Shown here piece after piece: positions 24,947 to 32,348 of a DNA stretch of 64,000 nucleotides. This DNA comes from CAKZNE01 sp002695025 (GTDB lineage: Bacteria; Bacteroidota; Bacteroidia; Flavobacteriales; Schleiferiaceae). The stretch is taken from the NCBI GenBank assembly GCA_913043285.1, contig CAJWML010000005.1:62001-126000 (forward strand), read 5' to 3'. A program made the position numbers and the translations under genes. Each line of letters starts with the position of its first letter. Position 1 is the stretch's first letter. The notes under the pieces are model-generated. The model was not told the DNA's origin and did no database searches. It was given only the letters and a program-made list of their open reading frames with translations.

Positions 24947-25405
24947 TTATATCTGACCTGATTCTCCTACTACTTCAAATTCAAAGTCCACAATTACCTC
25001 GCGGTGCAGGCGGATCTGAGCGGTATAAGGACCTGTAGCCTTAATGGAACCACCTTGTATCTGAATGTATTTACGATCAATATGATGTCCGGCTTTAGCC
25101 AGTTCATCAGCAAGATCAGCATTATTAATAGATCCGAAGAGCTTATTACCCTTACCTACCTTGGCCACCAGACGAACGTTAAGTTCTTTCAGTGCATCGG
25201 CAGTTTTTTGAGCATCTTCAATTTCCTTGGCTTCCTTGTGCTTACGTTGCTTAAGGTTCTCCAAAAGCATTTTCTTGGCACCTGGAGTTGCCAGGGTAGC
25301 AAATCCGTAAGGTATAAGGTAGTTACGGCCGTAACCATTTTTAACGGTCACAATATCATCCTTATAACCCAGGTTTTCTACGTCTTTTGTTAAAATCAAT
25401 TCCAT
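24947..25405 (-). CDS. rplI: 50S ribosomal protein L9
   Basis: L9 binds 23S rRNA near the L1 stalk and stabilises reading frame during translation. The 152-residue sequence begins MELILTKDVENLGYKDDIVT and carries the KNGYGRNYLIPYGFA signature, the long connecting helix with EDAQKTADALKEL, and the C-terminal RNA-binding domain ending VDFEFEVVGESGQI. It is last in the S6-S18-L9 operon, 9 bases after rpsR, and the shared bidirectional terminator follows. Confidence 0.98.
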   Translation of the reverse strand: MELILTKDVENLGYKDDIVTVKNGYGRNYLIPYGFATLATPGAKKMLLENLKQRKHKEAKEIEDAQKTADALKELNVRLVAKVGKGNKLFGSINNADLADELAKAGHHIDRKYIQIQGGSIKATGPYTAQIRLHREVIVDFEFEVVGESGQI

Positions 25406-25414
25406 AGCAAACTC

Positions 25415-25702
25415 TTATTTAAGGTTATCAGTTACGTAAGGCATCAGGGCCAGGTGGCGCGCACGCTTAATGGCAGTGGCCACTTTACGCTGATACTTCA
25501 GTGAAGTTCCTGTAATTCTGCGAGGAAGGATCTTACCTTGTTCGTTTACAAACTGGGTAAGGAAGTTGGTATCCTTGTAATCTACATACTTAAGACCGTA
25601 TCTCTTAAAACGGTCATATTTTTCCCTTTTACCGGTGTCGATACTAAGGGGTTGCAGATATCTGATTTCAGACTGATTGGAGCCGGTTTCTAATTCACTC
25701 AT
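25415..25702 (-). CDS. rpsR: 30S ribosomal protein S18
   Basis: S18 forms a heterodimer with S6 on the 30S platform. The 95-residue protein has the family core DYKDTNFLTQFVNEQGKILP, then RRITGTSLKYQRKVATAIKR and ARHLALMPYV. The N-terminal extension (about 25 residues, with IRYLQPLSIDTGKREKYD) is longer than in E. coli and usual for Bacteroidetes. It lies between rpsF and rplI with short gaps (12 and 9 bases); there is no ssb in the operon. Confidence 0.98.
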   Translation of the reverse strand: MSELETGSNQSEIRYLQPLSIDTGKREKYDRFKRYGLKYVDYKDTNFLTQFVNEQGKILPRRITGTSLKYQRKVATAIKRARHLALMPYVTDNLK

Positions 25703-25714
25703 GATTCAAAAATT

Positions 25715-26050
25715 TTAAGCGTTTTGCATTTTCTTTCTTCTCTTGGCGGCAAACTCAACGTGATGTTTGTCCATGCGAACAGTTAAGAACCGCATGATGC
25801 GCTCGTCACGTTTCATTTCTACCTCCATAGCTTCAATAGCCCCACCGGGCGCCTGAAACTCGAGTAAATGATAAAAACCACTTCTTTTGTGCTGAATAGG
25901 GTAAGCCAGCTTGCGCAGCCCCCAGTTCTCTTCATTCAGCACCTTACCTTCATTGCTTTCAAGAAGGTTTTTGAATTTGTCTACCGTTTCCCTTACCTGT
26001 TCATCAGATAAGACGGGATTCATAATGAAAACGGTTTCGTACTGATTCAT
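25715..26050 (-). CDS. rpsF: 30S ribosomal protein S6
   Basis: A 111-residue S6, the primary-domain partner of S18. Identified by MNQYETVFIMNPVLSDEQV at the N-terminus, VLNEENWGLRKLAYPIQHKR in the middle and MRFLTVRMDKHHVEFAAKRR at the C-terminus. First gene of the rpsF-rpsR-rplI operon. A Bacteroidetes promoter lies at 26103-26133. The transcript would begin near 26098 and include a small hairpin (arms 26085-26089 and 26095-26099) that could take part in feedback, although I do not see the known S6:S18 leader motif. Confidence 0.98.
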   Translation of the reverse strand: MNQYETVFIMNPVLSDEQVRETVDKFKNLLESNEGKVLNEENWGLRKLAYPIQHKRSGFYHLLEFQAPGGAIEAMEVEMKRDERIMRFLTVRMDKHHVEFAAKRRKKMQNA

Positions 26051-26102
26051 CCGTTAATAATTTAGTTTTTAATAACTTACTTAGTCCCTGAAAAAGGGAG
26101 GG

Positions 26103-26133
26103 CAAAAGTAACATTATCCTTCCTATTACGCAA
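26103..26133 (-). promoter_or_regulatory. Promoter of the S6-S18-L9 operon
   Basis: On the minus strand TTG (26133 to 26131) precedes by 20 bases TACTTTTG (26110 to 26103), an exact TAnnTTTG box. The 5' leader to rpsF would be about 48 bases. Confidence 0.65.
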
Positions 26134-26236
26134 TACTTCGTTTCTTTGGATGCTCAGGAATTGAATTCCAGCGCATTCAGTACTTTTTGCTTTTCAGTTT
26201 TTATCAACAAACTTTCACCACCCATCCTAGAAATTC

Positions 26237-26244
26237 TACTTTTG
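26237..26244 (+). promoter_or_regulatory. -7 box of the transketolase operon
   Basis: TACTTTTG matches TAnnTTTG exactly, with TTTC (26213-26216) near the -33 position. It lies inside a longer open frame, which shows that translation starts downstream at 26266 and not at 26146. Confidence 0.65.
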
Positions 26245-26265
26245 CAGCGTTTTTATCAGGAAATT

Positions 26266-27111
26266 ATGAGTAATCTAGAAAATCTTACCCAAACAGCTTC
26301 ACAGGTCCGCAGAGACATCGTCCGCATGGTTCATGCCGTCCAATCAGGTCACCCCGGAGGTTCCCTCGGATGTACCGAGTTCATGGTAGCCCTCTATTTT
26401 GAGATCATGAACCATAACCCTGACTTTAATATGGATGGTGAGGGAGAAGATCTTTTCTTTTTATCCAACGGTCATATAAGCCCCGTTTTTTATAGTGTAT
26501 TAAGTCGTAGTGGCTACTTTGATAAAGAAGAACTGGGCACTTTCCGTAAACTGGATTCCAGGTTACAGGGACACCCCACCACCCATGAAGGTTTGCCAGG
26601 GGTAAGAGTAGCTTCCGGTTCACTAGGGCAAGGGATGTCTGTTGCTATTGGTGCGGCACTGACCAAAAAACTGAACAACGATCCTGGTATTGTTTTCACT
26701 CTTCACGGTGATGGAGAACTCCAGGAAGGCCAGATATGGGAAGCTGCCATGTTTGCTCCCAACCATCATGTAGATAACCTTATCTGCACCATTGACGCCA
26801 ACGGTCAGCAAATAGACGGTAGCACGGAAGAGGTAATGCCACTGGGAGACATAGGTGCAAAATTTGAAGCTTTTGGCTGGGATGTAATGCACATTGAGGA
26901 TGGCAATAACATGAGCCAGGTACTGGAAGGCCTTACTGAAGCTAAAACCAGAACTGGTCACGGTAAACCCGTACTGATTGTAATGCGCACTTCAATGGGT
27001 AGCGGTGTTGACTTTATGGAAGGAACCCATGAATGGCACGGTATAGCCCCAAATGATGAGCAACTGGCTTCCGCACTGGAACAGCTGGAAGAAACCCTCG
27101 GTGACTACTAA
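26266..27111 (+). CDS. Transketolase, N-terminal subunit
   Basis: A 281-residue thiamine-diphosphate-binding half of a split transketolase, which moves two-carbon units in the non-oxidative pentose phosphate pathway. Motifs include AVQSGHPGGSLGCTEFMVAL, GHISPVFYSVLS, GSLGQGMSVAIGAAL and the diphosphate/Mg site GDGELQEGQIWEAAM. The open frame extends 40 codons upstream to 26146, but that part covers the promoter and does not resemble transketolase, so ATG 26266 is used. The C-terminal half is 1.4 kb downstream at 28521, separated by a vWA protein gene. The two halves must assemble as a heterotetramer. Confidence 0.95.
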   Translation: MSNLENLTQTASQVRRDIVRMVHAVQSGHPGGSLGCTEFMVALYFEIMNHNPDFNMDGEGEDLFFLSNGHISPVFYSVLSRSGYFDKEELGTFRKLDSRLQGHPTTHEGLPGVRVASGSLGQGMSVAIGAALTKKLNNDPGIVFTLHGDGELQEGQIWEAAMFAPNHHVDNLICTIDANGQQIDGSTEEVMPLGDIGAKFEAFGWDVMHIEDGNNMSQVLEGLTEAKTRTGHGKPVLIVMRTSMGSGVDFMEGTHEWHGIAPNDEQLASALEQLEETLGDY

Positions 27112-27120
27112 AACTGTCTA

Positions 27121-28506
27121 TTGCTGAAATATCGTTACATACTTCTTTTTTTCCTGCTGGTAGGAAATCTTGGTCTGTGGGCACAAAAAGAACAGGAAGA
27201 GGTGGTACTTACCCGTATCCTGTTTGTTTTTGATGGCTCTCAAAGTATGTATGCCCGCTGGCAAAGCGGACGAAAGATTGATGTTGCTCAGCAACTGATG
27301 ATCAAAATGCTGGACAGCCTGGAAAGTTTGGATTCCAGGAGTTTTCAACTGGCCTTGCGCGTTTACGGGCATCAGAAACCGGTGCCTCCTCAGGATTGTA
27401 ATGATACCCGCCTGGAAGTTCCCTTCGGCAATAAAAATATCGGCCGGATTAAAAAGGTGATCCGTTCCATATCTCCAAAGGGAACCACCCCAATTGCCCG
27501 TTCCCTCCAACGATCAGCTCATGATTTTACGGAATGTGAGAATTGCCGTAATATCATTATTCTCATTACGGATGGTGTGGAATCCTGTGATGAAGATCCC
27601 TGTGCCGCCTCGCGTCTACTGCAGCAAAAAGGCATTGCCCTCAAACCCTTTGTGATCGGGATTGGTCTGGACAAGAACTTCCGCCAAACCTTTGATTGTG
27701 TAGGAACCTTCTATGATGCTGCGGATGAAGAAACTTTTGAGAACGTATTGGGTGTAGTGATCTCTCAGGCACTCGACAACACTTCCGCCCAGATCAACCT
27801 GGTAGATGGTAACGGTTTACCTACCGAAACGGATGTAGCCATTACCTTTTACAACCGAACCAGCGGTGCGGTGGCCAAACAGATCGTTCATACGCTGAAT
27901 AGCCTGGGCAACCCCGATACCGTTCATCTGGACCCTCTGGTCGTGTATGATATGACCGTACATTCCATACCGGAGGCTCATAAGGACAGTATCCGCATTT
28001 CAGCTGGAAGACACAACATTATAGGTATCAACCTTCCCCGGGGGACATTGGACCTTAAAATGCCTTCCACCCGGGCTGGGTATAAGAATTTACAATGTGT
28101 AGTCCGCGAAAGCGGAAAATCCGAAATACTTCACGTGCAGGACTTTAACACCATTCAGAAGTACCGCGAGGGCAGATACGACCTGGAGATACTGAGCCTG
28201 CCCCGTTACGCACAAAAAGGTGTAGCCATAGAAGCCGGCAAAACTACCAGCATTGCCATTCCGCCTCCTGGTGTGGTAAATTTCACCAGCACCGCCCCGG
28301 GCTATGGCAGCATACTTGTTGAACGAAAGAATCGTTGGGAATGGGTAGCCAATCTTGACCCGGAAAACAGCCGCCAATCATGGACCTTGCAACCCGGCAC
28401 TTACAAAGTAGTATTTCGTAATAAAACATCACGTAAAAGTGAATATTCCGTAAGCCGTACCTTTAGCATAAGTTCCGGCTCCTCCTCCATTGTTAAACTT
28501 AACTAA
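27121..28506 (+). CDS. Secreted von Willebrand factor A (vWA) domain protein
   Basis: A 461-residue protein starting at TTG, with a signal peptide (ending LGLWAQ) and a vWA domain (about 30-215). The metal-ion-dependent adhesion site is intact: DGSQS (D38, S40, S42), the Thr of SPKGTTPIA, and the Asp of ILITDGVES. Several Cys residues (ECENCRN, CDEDPCAAS) could make disulfides, consistent with an envelope location. The C-terminal half (about 235-461) contains repeated beta segments resembling carboxypeptidase-regulatory or Ig-like modules. It begins 9 bases after the transketolase N-subunit stop and ends 14 bases before the C-subunit, so it is embedded in that operon. It may bind a surface protein; no link to transketolase is known to me. 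Confidence 0.85.
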   Translation: MLKYRYILLFFLLVGNLGLWAQKEQEEVVLTRILFVFDGSQSMYARWQSGRKIDVAQQLMIKMLDSLESLDSRSFQLALRVYGHQKPVPPQDCNDTRLEVPFGNKNIGRIKKVIRSISPKGTTPIARSLQRSAHDFTECENCRNIIILITDGVESCDEDPCAASRLLQQKGIALKPFVIGIGLDKNFRQTFDCVGTFYDAADEETFENVLGVVISQALDNTSAQINLVDGNGLPTETDVAITFYNRTSGAVAKQIVHTLNSLGNPDTVHLDPLVVYDMTVHSIPEAHKDSIRISAGRHNIIGINLPRGTLDLKMPSTRAGYKNLQCVVRESGKSEILHVQDFNTIQKYREGRYDLEILSLPRYAQKGVAIEAGKTTSIAIPPPGVVNFTSTAPGYGSILVERKNRWEWVANLDPENSRQSWTLQPGTYKVVFRNKTSRKSEYSVSRTFSISSGSSSIVKLN

Positions 28507-28520
28507 TTGAAATATCTGGC

Positions 28521-29474
28521 ATGACTGAATATACAAACCAGGGATCAAAAGACACACGCTCCGGCTTTGGTGCCGGTTTACTGGAACTCGGGCAAACCAA
28601 CCCCAATGTTGTGGCCCTTTGTGCGGACCTTACCGGTTCTCTTAAAATGGGCGACTTTAAAGATGAATTCCCCGATCGCTTTTACCAGGTTGGTATAGCT
28701 GAGGCCAACATGATGGGCATTGCAGCCGGCCTTACCATTGGTGGGAAGATTCCCTACACCGGCACTTTTGCCAATTTCTCCACAGGAAGGGTTTACGACC
28801 AGATCCGTCAATCCATTGCCTACTCCGGGAAAAATGTGAAAATATGCGCTTCCCACTCCGGACTTACCCTCGGAGAAGATGGAGCCACACACCAGATACT
28901 GGAAGATATCGGGCTGATGAAAATGCTTCCCGGTATGACCGTGATCAACACCTGTGACTTTAACCAAACCAAGGCAGCCACCATTGCCATAGCACAACAT
29001 GAAGGCCCCGTATACCTGCGTTTTGGACGGCCCAAAGTACCTAATTTTACGGATCCTGATCAAACCTTTGAGATCGGAAAAGCGGTTGTCCTGAACGAGG
29101 GTACTGATGTAACTATTATCGCAACCGGCCACCTGGTATGGAAAGCCCTGGAAGCCTGTCGTGAACTGGAAGATCGTGGTATCAGTGCAGAAGTGATCAA
29201 CGTGCACACCATCAAACCGCTGGATGAAGAAACCATACTGGCGTCTGTAGAAAAAACCGGATGTGTGGTTACCGCTGAGGAACATCAACAAAACGGTGGC
29301 CTTGGAGAATCCGTAGGCGGACTATTGGTGCGTAAAAAACCGGCTCCCCAGCAATTTGTAGCAGTAAATGACTCATTCGGAGAAAGCGGTACTCCTGATC
29401 AACTGCTGGAAAAATACGGTCTGAACTCTGAAAGTATTGTAGCTGCAGCGGAAGCAGCCATTGCCCGAAAATAA
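28521..29474 (+). CDS. Transketolase, C-terminal subunit
   Basis: A 317-residue pyrimidine-binding and C-terminal half of the split transketolase. It begins with TNQGSKDTRSGFGAGLLELG and contains DRFYQVGIAEANMMGIAAGL (with the catalytic Glu of the Pyr domain), TGTFANFSTGRVYDQIRQSI and SGLTLGEDGATHQILEDIGL. The C-terminal domain carries VTAEEHQQNGGLGESVGGLL. Together with the gene at 26266 it makes a full-length enzyme. The same operon probably continues to the sigma factor 63 bases downstream, though that gene may have its own promoter. Confidence 0.95.
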   Translation: MTEYTNQGSKDTRSGFGAGLLELGQTNPNVVALCADLTGSLKMGDFKDEFPDRFYQVGIAEANMMGIAAGLTIGGKIPYTGTFANFSTGRVYDQIRQSIAYSGKNVKICASHSGLTLGEDGATHQILEDIGLMKMLPGMTVINTCDFNQTKAATIAIAQHEGPVYLRFGRPKVPNFTDPDQTFEIGKAVVLNEGTDVTIIATGHLVWKALEACRELEDRGISAEVINVHTIKPLDEETILASVEKTGCVVTAEEHQQNGGLGESVGGLLVRKKPAPQQFVAVNDSFGESGTPDQLLEKYGLNSESIVAAAEAAIARK

Positions 29475-29537
29475 ATTTGATTTCCGGGTTAAACTTTTTG
29501 CGGGTTCAAACAGTCATACTACAGAATACCTTTAACC

Positions 29538-30068
29538 TTGAAGGAAGAGGAACTCATTTCGCTGATCCGCTCGGAGAAAACCCGCCTGAAGGGTTATGCT
29601 ATTATTGTAGACACCTACCAGGAACGTCTCTACTGGCACGTTCGCAGCATGGTGGGAAGCCATGATAATGCCAATGACGTGCTGCAAAACACTTTCATAA
29701 AGGTGTGGAAAGGGCTCTCTGGTTTTCGTGGGGATTCCAAACTGTATACCTGGCTCTACAGAATCGCCTCCAATGAGGCTGTTTCTTTTATTCAAAAGGA
29801 GAAAAGGCGCTTTGGATCTTCAGATGAAGAAAGCATTTTTGTACAGAAACTCAATAGCGACCCCTATTTTGATGGTGATGAAATGATCCGGATATTATGG
29901 GAGGCTATTGACCGCCTTCCCGACAAACAAAGGGAAGTTTTCAAGCTTAAGTATTTTGAAGAAATGAAGTACGAGGAGATGTCTGAATTGCTGGGCACCT
30001 CCATAGGAGCCCTAAAAGCTTCCTATCATCATGCGGTACAAAAGGTTAAGGAGTTCCTGAGTAAATAA
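29538..30068 (+). CDS. ECF-type RNA polymerase sigma factor
   Basis: A 176-residue sigma-70 family protein starting at TTG. Region 2 (about 25-95) has NDVLQNTFIKVWKGLSGFRG and LYTWLYRIASNEAVSFIQK. Region 4 (about 115-170) has IDRLPDKQREVFKLKYFEEM and a helix-turn-helix ending GTSIGALKASYHHAVQKV. Region 3 is absent, as in extracytoplasmic function sigma factors. The two genes after it (a membrane protein and a CpxP-like secreted protein) follow closely and form a typical Bacteroidetes stress-sensing set. TTG is the only in-frame start near the conserved N-terminus. Confidence 0.93.
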   Translation: MKEEELISLIRSEKTRLKGYAIIVDTYQERLYWHVRSMVGSHDNANDVLQNTFIKVWKGLSGFRGDSKLYTWLYRIASNEAVSFIQKEKRRFGSSDEESIFVQKLNSDPYFDGDEMIRILWEAIDRLPDKQREVFKLKYFEEMKYEEMSELLGTSIGALKASYHHAVQKVKEFLSK

Positions 30069-30107
30069 TTAAACCTTTGGTAAAAAAAACGATCATATAG
30101 CCGAAAG

Positions 30108-30548
30108 ATGGAAGAACTTGACAAATACAGGAGCAGGCTTAAGGACTCTTTAAAAGTTCCGGAAGGTTATTTTACCCAAAACCAAAATGCTCTTAAAGAT
30201 ATTGCCCTCCAGGAAAAATCCGGCACCTTAGTAGTCCGTCTTAAAAAAGTGCCGGTATGGCTAAGTGCGGCAGCAGTAATTACCTTAGGGCTGTTTGTAT
30301 ACTTTAACAAACCCGTAAAACCCACTGTCGATTTTTCGCTTAATGACCTCTCAACCGATACAATAGCCAATTATCTTGCATCTGAATTGGCCTACGGGCT
30401 GGATGATCCTTTACTTTCTGACGCCCTGAAAGTAAATGACACGCCTGAGGATGCCTGGTTTGAGGATATCTCCAATGAAGAAATAATTGATTTTTTAACG
30501 GATTCAAAGCTTGAGGAATCCACCTTATATCAGGATTATGAAGACTAG
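30108..30548 (+). CDS. Putative anti-sigma factor, single membrane span
   Basis: A 146-residue protein with a cytoplasmic N-terminal segment containing YRSRLKDSLKVPEGYFTQNQ, a membrane helix at about 48-65 (VPVWLSAAAVITLGLFVYF) and an acidic extracytoplasmic part. The PEGYF motif is seen in other Bacteroidetes proteins encoded directly after ECF sigma factors. It has no recognisable zinc-binding anti-sigma motif. Its position 39 bases after the sigma gene, and the 11-base overlap with the next gene, support an anti-sigma role, but this is inferred from context rather than from a family match. Confidence 0.65.
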   Translation: MEELDKYRSRLKDSLKVPEGYFTQNQNALKDIALQEKSGTLVVRLKKVPVWLSAAAVITLGLFVYFNKPVKPTVDFSLNDLSTDTIANYLASELAYGLDDPLLSDALKVNDTPEDAWFEDISNEEIIDFLTDSKLEESTLYQDYED

Positions 30549-30996
30549 GGTAATCAGTATGCTGTTCTGCATAGCTCTAAGCTTTACCGGCTTTGCGCAG
30601 CACAAAAACAAATCGAACGAACGCCTCGAAGCTATGCGTGCTCAGTTCCTCACTGAACAGCTTGATCTTCAGCCCGAAGAAGCACAAAAATTCTGGCCTG
30701 TCTATAATAAATACCGGGAGGAATTGGGCCAGATACAGAAAAGCAGGATAAAGGACCTGGCCGGACATAAAAAGGATGACGATGCCATTGAGAACATGTC
30801 TGAGCCTGAAGCGGAGAAACTCATTACCGAGGAATTGGAACGACAACGTAAGATCCTGGGTCTCCGTGAAGCTTATTATCGTAAGTTCAGAGAAATCATT
30901 CCCGTCCGGAAAATAGCCTTACTATACAAGGCGGAGATCGAGTTTAAGAAGAAACTGATCCATCGCCTTTCAGACTGTGATAAAAAAGCTCATTAG
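30538..30996 (+). CDS. CpxP/Spy-like secreted protein
   Basis: A 152-residue exported protein (signal peptide ending FTGFAQ) that is otherwise all helical and highly charged. QFLTEQLDLQPEEAQKFWPV followed by YNKYREELGQIQ and a second helix pair resemble the LTXXQ-type helical hairpins of CpxP, Spy and related periplasmic stress sensors. ATG 30538 is chosen since it gives the signal peptide MKTRVISMLFCIALSFTGFA; an upstream in-frame start at 30511 would precede it with a charged, Pro-rich segment. It overlaps the anti-sigma candidate by 11 bases, suggesting coupled translation. Confidence 0.7.
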   Translation: MKTRVISMLFCIALSFTGFAQHKNKSNERLEAMRAQFLTEQLDLQPEEAQKFWPVYNKYREELGQIQKSRIKDLAGHKKDDDAIENMSEPEAEKLITEELERQRKILGLREAYYRKFREIIPVRKIALLYKAEIEFKKKLIHRLSDCDKKAH

Positions 30997-31011
30997 ATTT
31001 TCAAAATACGC

Positions 31012-31040
31012 TTTGCAGATTCTCTTTTTTGCTATATTTG
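31012..31040 (+). promoter_or_regulatory. Promoter of the tRNA-His gene
   Basis: TTTG (31012-31015), 17 bases, TATATTTG (31033-31040), matching both Bacteroidetes elements. Transcription would start near 31045, about 40 bases before the mature tRNA. Confidence 0.7.
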
Positions 31041-31075
31041 CAGCCCTGTTTTTGTCACGGCTGTAAAGTGACAAA
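31041..31075 (+). other. Interleaved inverted repeats in the tRNA-His leader
   Basis: CAGCC (31041-31045) can pair with GGCTG (31059-31063), and TTTGTCAC (31051-31058) pairs perfectly with GTGACAAA (31068-31075). The two helices interleave and could form an H-type pseudoknot or be alternative folds. The 5' end of the first arm lies at the predicted transcription start. Confidence 0.45.
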
Positions 31076-31083
31076 ATTGAAAT

Positions 31084-31158
31084 GGTGGTTGTAGCTCAGT
31101 TGGTTAGAGCGCCTGATTGTGGTTCAGGAGGTCGTGGGTTCGAGACCCATCTTCCACC
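31084..31158 (+). tRNA. tRNA-His (GTG anticodon)
   Basis: A complete cloverleaf: acceptor strand 31085-31091, D arm from GCTC at 31094-31097, anticodon stem CCTGA/TCAGG (31112-31116 / 31124-31128) with loop TTGTGGT and anticodon GTG (31119-31121), T stem GTGGG/CCCAT with loop TTCGAGA, and acceptor 3' strand 31151-31157. Base 31084 (G at -1) can pair with C73 (31158), the identity element of tRNA-His. CCA is not encoded. Acceptor positions 5-68 and 6-67 are both U opposite U, an irregularity. Confidence 0.95.
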
Positions 31159-31169
31159 CTACTTCTTTA

Positions 31170-31202
31170 AAAGCCTTCATCGGATGAGATGGAGGCTTTT
31201 TT
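31170..31202 (+). terminator. Intrinsic terminator of tRNA-His
   Basis: AAAGCCTTCATC (31170-31181) pairs with GATGGAGGCTTT (31188-31199), with one wobble and a 6-base loop, and is followed by T residues. Confidence 0.85.
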
Positions 31203-31215
31203 GCTTTCATATATC

Positions 31216-31223
31216 TACTTTTG
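31216..31223 (+). promoter_or_regulatory. -7 box directly before the glycosyltransferase
   Basis: TACTTTTG matches TAnnTTTG and ends 6 bases before the ATG at 31230, predicting a leaderless mRNA. The region of the -33 element overlaps the T-run of the tRNA terminator. Confidence 0.6.
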
Positions 31224-31229
31224 CTCCCA

Positions 31230-32348
31230 ATGGCACACTCCGCAATACAAGTTTTGTTTATCTGCAGCTGGTACCCCTCCCGTGAGAATGAACATCTTGG
31301 TAATTTTATACAGCGCCATGCCGTGGCAGCATCCGCCATTGCCCGGATAACCGTAATTGCAGCGGTGGAATCAGACACTGATGAAATTGAGGAACGAAGA
31401 ACAGGAGAGGTAAGAGAGATTATCTCCTACTACCGGAAGAGGCTACCTTTTTGGAGCTACCACGCGGCTTTGCGAAAAGCGCACAGGATAGCCGCATCCC
31501 ATACCTCCTTTGAATTAGCTCATGTTCACGTGACCTATCCGGCCGGTTACCTGGCTACAACACTTAAACTCCCGTACGTAGTCACTGAACATTTCACCGG
31601 TTATTTACCCTCCTCTGGCTTTCAATGGAGTATCTGGAAAAAGTGGATCGCCCAAAAAGTATTAAAAAAAGCCACCCTGGTATTACCGGTTTCCAACAAC
31701 CTTGGGGACGGTTTACAAGCTTTTGAGCCAGCTGTTGTATATGAGAAGGTTTCCAATGTGGTGCAAACTCAAACATTTTATCCGGCCCGTGAGTTACCGC
31801 AACGTTTTACCTTTTTGCATATCTCCACCCTTAACGAAAGGACCAAGAATATTTCCGGCTTACTGCAAGCCTTTCAGGAATTGCATAAAAAAGGTGTGGA
31901 TTTCGTACTTCAGATTGGAGGAGATGGGGATCTGGAAGAACTAAAACAACGGATAGGCAAGAGTGGGCTTCCTTCCTCCAAGGTAGTTGTTTTTGGAGCG
32001 CAGAATTCTGAGGGCATCGCCCAGCTTATGCGTAATGCAAACGTATTTGTACTGGCTAGCCATGTGGAAAACCAACCCTGCGTAATACTGGAGGCCTTGT
32101 GTTCGGGTTTGCCTGTGGTAAGTACTGCAGCCGGGGGTATTCATGAAGAAATATCCGATTTAAACGGACTTTTGGTCCCCACAGGGGATATGGACCAGCT
32201 AAGCAATGCTCTTTACGAGGTTTATACCAACTACGCTTCTTATAACCGGCAATCCATAGCACAAACCGCGGCCCAAAACTACAGTTATGAAGCTGTAGCT
32301 GAAAAACTTAACACCATCTACCTCAACGTACTGAATGCAGATGCATAA
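31230..32348 (+). CDS. GT4 family glycosyltransferase
   Basis: A 372-residue GT-B fold glycosyltransferase. The N-terminal half has FICSWYPSRENEHLGNFIQR (donor/acceptor loop of GT4 enzymes) and HVHVTYPAGYLATTL. The C-terminal Glycos_transf_1 domain has LHISTLNERTKNISGLLQAF, LQIGGDGDLEEL, and ASHVENQPCVILEALCSGLP, which contains the two Glu residues of the EX7E-like motif. Sugar and acceptor are unknown; it is a single gene rather than part of a polysaccharide cluster. It is not BshA despite the neighbouring bshB1, since the N-terminus lacks that family's opening motif. ATG 31230 is chosen over TTG 31221, which lies in the -7 box. The 3' end overlaps bshB1 by 26 bases in convergent orientation. 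Confidence 0.9.
   Translation: MAHSAIQVLFICSWYPSRENEHLGNFIQRHAVAASAIARITVIAAVESDTDEIEERRTGEVREIISYYRKRLPFWSYHAALRKAHRIAASHTSFELAHVHVTYPAGYLATTLKLPYVVTEHFTGYLPSSGFQWSIWKKWIAQKVLKKATLVLPVSNNLGDGLQAFEPAVVYEKVSNVVQTQTFYPARELPQRFTFLHISTLNERTKNISGLLQAFQELHKKGVDFVLQIGGDGDLEELKQRIGKSGLPSSKVVVFGAQNSEGIAQLMRNANVFVLASHVENQPCVILEALCSGLPVVSTAAGGIHEEISDLNGLLVPTGDMDQLSNALYEVYTNYASYNRQSIAQTAAQNYSYEAVAEKLNTIYLNVLNADA

Noticed and set aside
26085..26099. S6:S18 ribosomal leader RNA motif before rpsF
   Set aside because: The leader has only a 5-bp hairpin, and I could not identify the conserved motif of the known S6:S18 leaders.
26146..26265. 40-codon N-terminal extension of the transketolase N-subunit
   Set aside because: The extension has no resemblance to transketolase and contains the promoter box TACTTTTG.
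31230..32348. Glycosyltransferase as BshA, given the neighbouring bshB1
   Set aside because: BshA has a characteristic N-terminal opening motif that is absent here, and the gene is convergent with bshB1 instead of co-transcribed.
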